Positions 6,720 to 10,853 of a stretch of DNA of 10,853 nt are shown piece by piece. Position 1 is the stretch's first letter, and each line of letters starts with the position of its first letter. Source of the stretch: Candidatus Nanohalarchaeota archaeon (lineage in GTDB: Archaea; EX4484-52); contig DAOVUW010000023.1 in the NCBI GenBank assembly GCA_030632385.1, forward strand, positions 1 through 10,853, read 5' to 3'. The notes below the pieces were generated by a model. It was given only the letters and a program-made list of their open reading frames with translations, made no database searches and had not been told where the DNA came from. Position numbers and translations under genes: made by a program.

Positions 6720-7358
6720 CTATTTTTTCTCTTCTTTCTGGTATTCAATATAAGAATAAACAATCAAGTAACCTGCGACAAAAAGTACAGGAAAAAAAAC
6801 GAAAAAAAACATTTGATTTGGAAAGAATATCCCTAAAAATGCAATTATTCCAATTGTCTTGAAAAGTTTTCCTCCAATCTTATGGGTCTTATTCCATACA
6901 TTTTCACTGCTAAGCGTCCACGGAGTTCTGATTCCTATAAACCAGTTCCTTTTTGCATTCTGTGTCAAAATTCCAATATAATAGAACATCAATCCTGAAG
7001 CAGGAGTCAAAAATTGAGTCATGTTGAATACAAAGCCACTATTCCAGACCAGAGTCAAAAGATAAACATAAAATAAAAATGCAATCATCATTACAATAAA
7101 ATCGTCATAATATTTTCTGAATTTTTCTATATTTGCTTTCAGGGGGTCTATTTTTGGTATCAATAGAAATAACAGCAACAGTCCGACAGAAATTGTCGGC
7201 ATGAGAAATACACCCCAGAATTTTGACATATATCCGTCAACTTGTCCCTGCGCATTCCAGTGCGAAGCCATTTTGTCCGGCATCTGCGGATAGATATAGA
7301 TTCCTATGGCGAAGGAAAGGAGGAGAATTGTCAAGATGATTGTTTGGGTTTTCATCAT
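6720..7358 (-). CDS. SdpI-family membrane protein (DUF1648 domain)
   Basis: The 212-residue protein has an N-terminal membrane helix, then the DUF1648 motif MPDKMASHWNAQGQVDGY (26-43). After three further helices comes the SdpI signature RNWFIGIRTPWTLSSE (137-152), followed by VWNKTHKIGGK and a hydrophobic C-terminus with two more helices. In Bacillus, SdpI gives immunity to the SDP toxin; most archaeal and bacterial relatives have no known role, so the name describes family only. The frame starts with two consecutive ATG codons (7358 and 7355) and either could be used. A TATA-like ATTAATAAAT lies about 24 bases upstream. No toxin-like partner gene is visible. The stop is TAG, with a second TAG two codons later in frame. 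Confidence 0.88.
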   Translation of the reverse strand: MMKTQTIILTILLLSFAIGIYIYPQMPDKMASHWNAQGQVDGYMSKFWGVFLMPTISVGLLLLFLLIPKIDPLKANIEKFRKYYDDFIVMMIAFLFYVYLLTLVWNSGFVFNMTQFLTPASGLMFYYIGILTQNAKRNWFIGIRTPWTLSSENVWNKTHKIGGKLFKTIGIIAFLGIFFPNQMFFFVFFPVLFVAGYLIVYSYIEYQKEEKK

Positions 7359-7441
7359 TGTACTTGGTTTTTGAAATTTATTAATGTTTTGATTAATTGC
7401 TTGAGAACAGATTATTTGAAGAGAAATAAGGATATATTATG

Positions 7442-7458
7442 GTTAATCGGGAATTAAC
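7442..7458. terminator. Inverted repeat after the DUF2061 gene, possible terminator
   Basis: GTTAAT (7442-7447) and ATTAAC (7453-7458) are perfect inverse complements separated by CGGGA. It lies just past the DUF2061 stop (7474) on the minus strand, after a T-rich tract (CTTTTTTCTTTG in that direction). It could help termination; it is too short to be sure. Confidence 0.25.
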
Positions 7459-7473
7459 AAAGAAAAAAGACAA

Positions 7474-7722
7474 TCATTCTCTTTGTTTGTGCGCAGAGCG
7501 ATGAAGTGTCTTTATATCAACAGGCAATCTGCCAAAATCAGTTAAATTCCATGCTCTTTCATGAACATAATAAAATATTGTTTTCAAAGCGTTTGCAACC
7601 AAACCAGAACCAAGAGCAAGAGACCAATCATTGGTCCAAAAATATATTGTCAATATGGTGGTTATAGTCGCAATTATTCTCCATGTGATTGTCTTAACTA
7701 TTGTTCTTTTGTGTGTATCCAT
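7474..7722 (-). CDS. DUF2061 small membrane protein
   Basis: The 82-residue protein matches the DUF2061 family of small predicted membrane proteins. It opens with RTIVKTITWRIIATITT, has one or two membrane segments (about 13-30 and 33-52), then YYVHERAWNLTDFG (51-64), with the conserved ER-W and aromatic positions typical of the family. Its molecular role is unknown. It lies 115 bases upstream of the SdpI-family gene on the same strand and diverges from the acylphosphatase gene. TATA-like sequences occur in the intergenic region but none is clearly placed. Confidence 0.8.
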   Translation of the reverse strand: MDTHKRTIVKTITWRIIATITTILTIYFWTNDWSLALGSGLVANALKTIFYYVHERAWNLTDFGRLPVDIKTLHRSAHKQRE

Positions 7723-7792
7723 AATATCATCTATAATTTAAAATTAAGCAAGTATATTATTTAAAATCATGTTTCTCTAAAATATCAAATAC

Positions 7793-7811
7793 AACCCAAC
7801 TCTGACTTTGA
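7793..7811. repeat. Isolated sequence like the ends of the 1831-2170 element
   Basis: AACCCAACTCTGACTTTGA resembles the minus-strand reading of the right end at 2170-2150, AACCCAACTTTGACACTTTGA, with one substitution and a two-base gap. I found no matching inverted partner to its right, so it may be a decayed or single end of the same repeat family, or a shared binding site. Confidence 0.35.
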
Positions 7812-7929
7812 TATATAATACAACAAAAAACACAAATATTGCTCTTAATTAAAGAAATCTGTTTTTGTTTTTTTTAGTTTATGGATGAAACGAGAATTGT
7901 TGAATTGCAAACTCTAAAATCACAAAAAA

Positions 7930-7939
7930 CTTATAAATA
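7930..7939 (+). promoter_or_regulatory. TATA box that decides the acylphosphatase start
   Basis: CTTATAAATA is centred about 25 bases before the ATG at 7959. It lies inside the upstream extension that would be coding if the ATG at 7881 were used, so it argues for 7959. Confidence 0.5.
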
Positions 7940-7958
7940 TCAAAATCCAAATCCATAC

Positions 7959-8240
7959 ATGAAGACAGTAAGAATAATCCTGAAAGGCAGAGTGCAGGGA
8001 GTATGGTGCAGGGCCACAATACATAAAATGGCCGATGAAATGAACATAAAAGGAATTGTTCGAAATTTGGATAACGGAAACGTTGAAATAATCGCGCAGA
8101 GCAATGAAGAGAATTTGAACAATTTCATAGAAAAATTAAATATAAAGCCACATGGGTGCATATTAATTAATGTAGAAAAAATGTTCGTAGATTATATCAC
8201 CAATGCCGAAATCTACGAAGACTTTGCAATTGTAAAATAA
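7959..8240 (+). CDS. acyP: Acylphosphatase
   Basis: Acylphosphatase is a small cytoplasmic enzyme that hydrolyses carboxyl-phosphate bonds of acyl phosphates. From ATG 7959 the protein has 93 residues, the normal family size, and begins directly with the first beta strand. The phosphate-binding motif KGRVQGVWCR (9-18) carries catalytic R18, and KGIVRNLDNGNVE (31-43) carries catalytic N36. An ATG at 7881 in the same frame would add 26 residues outside the domain; the TATA box at 7930-7939 lies within that extension, so 7959 is preferred. The usual phenylalanine before the catalytic arginine is cysteine (C17). A T-run follows the gene. It stands alone on its strand, and its physiological substrate is unknown. 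Confidence 0.88.
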   Translation: MKTVRIILKGRVQGVWCRATIHKMADEMNIKGIVRNLDNGNVEIIAQSNEENLNNFIEKLNIKPHGCILINVEKMFVDYITNAEIYEDFAIVK

Positions 8241-8283
8241 CCGCAGAATATTTTTTGCTGACTCAAATATTTATAATTTCTGA

Positions 8284-8291
8284 TTTTTTTT
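8284..8291 (+). terminator. Poly-T terminator candidate after acylphosphatase
   Basis: A run of eight T lies 44 bases past the acylphosphatase stop in the intergenic region, consistent with archaeal U-tract termination. Confidence 0.35.
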
Positions 8292-8353
8292 GTAGTTGTG
8301 CAAATATTGCCATGAAAATATAATGCCGCAGGAAAATTGTTTTCGATGTCAAA

Positions 8354-8363
8354 ATATTTAAAT
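8354..8363 (+). promoter_or_regulatory. TATA box for the membrane protein at 8383
   Basis: ATATTTAAAT is centred about 25 bases before the ATG at 8383, consistent with a leaderless transcript. The dyad CTATA-CCT-TATAG (8364-8376) sits directly between this box and the start codon and could be an operator. Confidence 0.45.
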
Positions 8364-8382
8364 CTATACCTTATAGATAGTT

Positions 8383-8988
8383 ATGGATATTGGATTCAAA
8401 GGCATGTTGGATAAAATTATAGATATTTCAAATTTAAAGCTCGGGATTTATCAATCAAAAACAAAAGATGTTGCGGAGTTTAGTTTTTATTCTGCTATTG
8501 CTTTTTTTACGCCAATCCTTTTTGTTCACCAGCAGATATTTACCGGCGCTCTTGTAAATTCAATCCTTATTTGTAGCGCTCTTTATGTTAAAGGGACTAA
8601 AAAATTAATTCCTTTAATGGTGCTTCCAAGCATCGGGGTTTTGTCACAGGGGATTATATTTGGTCAAAATAGTGTATATTTATTATACATGCTTCCATTT
8701 ATATGGTTAGGAAATGCGATTTTGATTTTCAGCATAAAAGCAGCATATCTGAAAAACAAAAAGCATTTTATTTCAGCAATGACTTACGGAAGTGCCTTTA
8801 AAAGCATTTTTTTATTTAGTTGTGCTTTTGTTTTATATTCACTTGGATTTGTTCCACAGATGTTTTTAACTGCTTTTGGATTAATGCAATTCGCAACTGC
8901 ATTTTCAGCAGGAATGATTATATGGCCAATAAATGCATTGCGTTTGAAATTGACAAACCCGACTGAACTTTCGGAAAAAAATTATTAA
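8383..8988 (+). CDS. Multi-spanning membrane protein resembling ECF transporter S-components
   Basis: The 201-residue protein has about six hydrophobic segments (roughly 35-48, 54-68, 75-95, 98-119, 137-155 and 158-182) after a polar N-terminal stretch. Size and layout match the substrate-binding S-component of energy-coupling-factor vitamin and metal transporters. Segments such as FFTPILFVHQQIFTGALVNS and LLYMLPFIWLGNAI resemble a group of archaeal and candidate-phylum proteins often carried in databases under the doubtful name 'iron hydrogenase'; it has no hydrogenase cysteine motifs. No ECF ATPase or T-component gene is nearby, so it would depend on a shared module elsewhere. The substrate is not identifiable. 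The transporter assignment is a fold-level guess; that it is an integral membrane protein is firm. A TATA box and a small dyad precede the start. Confidence 0.55.
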   Translation: MDIGFKGMLDKIIDISNLKLGIYQSKTKDVAEFSFYSAIAFFTPILFVHQQIFTGALVNSILICSALYVKGTKKLIPLMVLPSIGVLSQGIIFGQNSVYLLYMLPFIWLGNAILIFSIKAAYLKNKKHFISAMTYGSAFKSIFLFSCAFVLYSLGFVPQMFLTAFGLMQFATAFSAGMIIWPINALRLKLTNPTELSEKNY

Positions 8989-9028
8989 AAATACTTTGCT
9001 GTTATTTAAAAAATAGTCTGGAGAAAAT

Positions 9029-9463
9029 ATGATAAAAAAAGAAGAAACAAAAAAAATTATAGGTTGTGTTGAAATAATAACCTTAAAAGGAATCAATTCT
9101 TCTAAAAAGGTTGCTGCTCTTATAGATACAGGCGCAACATATACATCTGTAGACAAAAAAATAGCAAAAGATATTGGATTTGAAAAAATCCTGAGACATG
9201 TAAAAATCAAATTAAAAGCATCTGAAAATGATTTCATAAGAAGACCTATGATTAAATTAAAGGTAGAACTAAATAAAAAGAATTTTGATGTAGAAGTCAA
9301 TATTGAAGACCGTTCATCTATGACCTATCCTGTAATAATTGGAAGAAATATTTTATTCAATAATTTTATAGTTGATGTTGAAAAAAACAACACTTCATTT
9401 AAGGTAGATGAATTAAAAACAAAATTTAAAAATAAAATTGATAGTGAATTATATGGCAAATAA
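9029..9463 (+). CDS. Retropepsin-like aspartic protease domain protein
   Basis: The 144-residue protein carries the aspartic-protease signature LIDTGATYTSVD (31-42) with catalytic D33. The family's second signature, YPVIIGRNIL (100-109), is followed by FIVDV (113-117), the hydrophobic-Gly-Arg/Asp-x-hydrophobic pattern of single-domain retropepsins. Such proteins act as dimers, each giving one aspartate. It resembles the archaeal/bacterial group related to DUF785 (RimK-associated 'ATP-dependent zinc protease'), also a retropepsin fold. It has no signal peptide and is probably cytoplasmic. GGAG at 9020-9023, five bases before ATG, is a fair ribosome binding site, and a TATA-like TTATTTAAA lies near 9002. 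The end overlaps the next gene by 11 bases, so the two are translationally linked. Substrate and in vivo activity are unknown. Confidence 0.8.
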   Translation: MIKKEETKKIIGCVEIITLKGINSSKKVAALIDTGATYTSVDKKIAKDIGFEKILRHVKIKLKASENDFIRRPMIKLKVELNKKNFDVEVNIEDRSSMTYPVIIGRNILFNNFIVDVEKNNTSFKVDELKTKFKNKIDSELYGK

Positions 9464-9821
9464 ATGTGTTAAGTGTGGAAAAGTGCATTCCGATGAAGCA
9501 GATTACTTAATTGAAGGGTGCGATTCCTGCGGCTCAAAATTCTTTTTTCATATTAATGAAGAAGAAGAACAACTGAAAAATATGCCATTGAATTTAACAA
9601 AAAAGCAAATCAATGAAATAGAAAAAGATGCGCGCTCTTTTTTAAAATTTGAAAAAAATAAGGTGCTGGTATTGAGCATCGAAGCCATACGAATTGTGTC
9701 TCCGGGAAAATACGAACTGGATTTAGTGAATCTTTTCAATCAAACGCCTCTTGTAATAAAAATAGGAGAGGGAAAATACAGAATAGATTTATCCGGACTT
9801 CCTAAAAAGAAAGAGAAGTAA
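9453..9821 (+). CDS. OapC/ArvC-like archaeal zinc-ribbon protein (DUF2072 type)
   Basis: The 122-residue protein starts at ATG 9453, giving MANKCVKCGK, the usual position of the first zinc knuckle; an ATG at 9438 in frame would add only five residues. The zinc ribbon uses C5, C8, C23 and C26 (CVKCG and CDSCG). A charged linker follows, then a C-terminal domain with VLSIEAIRIVSPGKYELDL (73-91) and PLVIKIGEGKYRIDL (99-113), two strand-rich segments typical of this conserved archaeal family. The molecular role is not settled; zinc ribbons with such tails often bind nucleic acid. It overlaps the retropepsin gene by 11 bases in another frame, so the two are probably made together. The family name is from memory; the domain structure is directly visible. 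Confidence 0.75.
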   Translation: MANKCVKCGKVHSDEADYLIEGCDSCGSKFFFHINEEEEQLKNMPLNLTKKQINEIEKDARSFLKFEKNKVLVLSIEAIRIVSPGKYELDLVNLFNQTPLVIKIGEGKYRIDLSGLPKKKEK

Positions 9822-9882
9822 TTTTAGGATTTAGATATGTTCTCATAGTGAATTGACATAGAGAAAAATAATTCTTGTTGTA

Positions 9883-9901
9883 AATTGCATCTGGTGCAAT
9901 T
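9883..9901 (+). terminator. Hairpin between converging genes
   Basis: AATTGCA (9883-9889) and TGCAATT (9895-9901) are perfect inverse complements around TCTGG, followed by an AT-rich tract. It lies 61 bases after the zinc-ribbon gene, between two converging genes, so it could act in either direction. The lack of a clean T-run weakens the call. Confidence 0.35.
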
Positions 9902-9994
9902 AATTATATTAATTTTAAGAAATATTGATTGAAAAAATCCCCTCTGATTATAATATAAGAACGATGGATTTTGAGGAGTTTGTTAAGGAGGAAT

Positions 9995-10519
9995 TCAATC
10001 ACCAATGACAATTATCTGGCTCGGCATATTTAAATACCATTTCAATATCTCGACCGTCCATTGGGCAAATTTATCTTTTTCTTTAACAAGCATTTCCTTT
10101 AGTTCCTCTTGGCTGAAAAAATAAATAGCTTCAACTTCTTCTAGATTGTCAAATTCAATATTGCCATCGTAATTTAATTCATACACTTCCGAAATCATAT
10201 TGTCGTTTTCTCCATAATCCATTTTTAGTTTCACCAGTTTTTTTGGTTCTGCAATAATATTGAGTTCTTCTTTCAGTTCTCTAACAATCGCTTCATCATA
10301 GCTTTCATTTAAATCAACATGCCCTGATACAGAGAGGTCGAAACAACAAGGGAATTTATCTTTATATGCACTTCTTTTTTGGAGCAGAATTTTGCTGTCT
10401 TTGTCTAAAAGAATTGCATGCACGCCCCTGTGCCAAGATTTGCTTTTGTGGATTTCCTCTCTTGTTTTTTGCCCGATTACTTCGTCTTTTTCATTTACAA
10501 TATTGAGTATTTCAGTCAT
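9995..10519 (-). CDS. Nudix protein related to type I isopentenyl-diphosphate isomerase
   Basis: The 174-residue protein has a complete Nudix box from G66 to I88 (GHVDLNE, then REL-EEL), with the usual second glycine replaced by N87. The N-terminal layout (IVNEKDEVIGQKTREEIH, then HRGVHAILLD) and the segment before the box, LSVSGH, resemble type I IPP isomerase (Idi), where the matching position is the catalytic cysteine of SVCGH. Here it is S65. EVYEL near 115-120 may retain one metal-binding glutamate. It could be a divergent isomerase, a diphosphate hydrolase of the YfcD type, or an isoprenoid-diphosphate-acting Nudix enzyme. Its ATG overlaps the end of the UbiD-family gene by eight bases, so the pair is translationally coupled, which favours an isoprenoid role. 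The Nudix fold is firm; the reaction is not. Confidence 0.8.
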   Translation of the reverse strand: MTEILNIVNEKDEVIGQKTREEIHKSKSWHRGVHAILLDKDSKILLQKRSAYKDKFPCCFDLSVSGHVDLNESYDEAIVRELKEELNIIAEPKKLVKLKMDYGENDNMISEVYELNYDGNIEFDNLEEVEAIYFFSQEELKEMLVKEKDKFAQWTVEILKWYLNMPSQIIVIGD

Positions 10520-10853
10520 ATTTTTTCAAATCGACATCAGGATAGCCTTCTTTTTTGAATTTATTTATGCATTTTCCCGCAGGTATAGTGGCATCAATCC
10601 CAACTTTAGTGGTTCTTGCTTTTCCACTGCTCAAATCTCCTGAAGGATCCAGCGAAGAGCCGGACTGATTTTTAAATAAGTATAGGTCTTTGTCCATCTG
10701 AGTTCTTGTCGCAATTGCGCCTTCCACCACATAAGGATTTCTTATATATATATCCTTGTCCACAACAATGCATTGTTTCAGTGATTTATGTCCGATAAAA
10801 GCAGCATTGATTGCTTTTACTCCGTCATCTGAGTTTTTCTTTTCTATCTTTAC
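10512..10853 (-). CDS. UbiD-family decarboxylase, C-terminal part (runs off window)
   Basis: UbiD enzymes decarboxylate unsaturated acids with prenylated FMN. In archaea one member decarboxylates trans-anhydromevalonate 5-phosphate to isopentenyl phosphate in the modified mevalonate pathway. The frame is open to the window edge and gives the last 113 residues; the N-terminal two thirds or more, including the cofactor site, are missing. Visible family features are DGVKAINAAF near the edge, VVDKDIYIRNPYVVEGAIATR, QSGSSLDPS, and TTKVGIDAT close to the end. A GTG at 10763 is internal, not a start. The last eight bases overlap the Nudix gene start, suggesting coordinated production. The short polar C-terminus fits archaeal UbiD homologues. 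The anhydromevalonate assignment rests on neighbour and lineage, so other UbiD substrates remain possible. Confidence 0.85.
   Translation of the reverse strand, partial: VKIEKKNSDDGVKAINAAFIGHKSLKQCIVVDKDIYIRNPYVVEGAIATRTQMDKDLYLFKNQSGSSLDPSGDLSSGKARTTKVGIDATIPAGKCINKFKKEGYPDVDLKKYD

Noticed and set aside
7881..7958. N-terminal extension of acylphosphatase from ATG 7881
   Set aside because: The 26 extra residues lie outside the domain and contain the TATA box at 7930-7939. The family size fits the ATG at 7959.
9964..10008. A 14-codon frame (MDFEEFVKEEFNHQ) just before and into the end of the Nudix gene, preceded by a TATA-like tract
   Set aside because: It is too short to support and overlaps the 3' end of a solid gene on the other strand. 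It could be a remnant, but nothing else in the area shows a broken gene.

Overview
The window is very AT-rich (about 30% GC by eye) and looks archaeal, most likely a small-genome lineage such as a DPANN-type archaeon; that placement is an inference from gene content. The archaeal signs are a GPT/AglH-like sugar-phosphate transferase with the archaeal/eukaryotic motif set, a PurP-family ATP-grasp enzyme, an ArvC-like zinc-ribbon protein, Elp3, and a UbiD-family decarboxylase of the kind used in the archaeal mevalonate route. Several start codons also sit about 23-26 bases downstream of a TATA-like box, as in leaderless archaeal transcripts. TAG, TAA and TGA are all used as stops.

Layout: (1) 1-1196, the 3' part of elp3 (+). 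(2) 1197-2463, a gene-poor stretch. It holds a small three-helix membrane-protein gene at 1449-1748, interrupted by one in-frame TAG, then a 340-base element bounded by inverted repeats (1831-2170) with no transposase, then about 290 bases in which I see nothing codable. (3) 2455-4778 (-), three genes read leftward: an AglH/MraY-like transferase, a membrane-anchored thioredoxin-fold protein and a CcdA-like thiol-disulfide transporter, ending in a hairpin plus T-rich terminator. (4) 4982-6678 (+), an AlaX/SAD-like tRNA-editing domain protein and a PurP-family protein. (5) 6720-7722 (-), an SdpI-family membrane protein and a DUF2061 membrane protein. (6) 7959-9821 (+), acylphosphatase, a multi-spanning membrane protein resembling ECF S-components, a retropepsin-like aspartic protease and an overlapping zinc-ribbon protein. 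(7) 9995-10853 (-), a Nudix protein related to type I IPP isomerase, overlapping the end of a UbiD-family gene that runs off the window.

Functional links: the CcdA/thioredoxin pair forms an obvious extracytoplasmic thiol relay, and the adjacent transferase belongs to the first step of lipid-linked glycan assembly, so 2516-4778 is an envelope block. The UbiD/Nudix pair suggests the end of the archaeal mevalonate pathway (anhydromevalonate phosphate decarboxylation, then isoprenoid diphosphate handling). Elp3 and the AlaX-like protein both concern tRNA but are not adjacent. No rRNA, tRNA, CRISPR array or intact transposase was recognised. The points most worth a second look are the TAG-interrupted gene, the inverted-repeat element and a matching end sequence near 7793, the PurP-like protein without its glycine-rich loop, and the overlapping UbiD/Nudix and protease/zinc-ribbon pairs.
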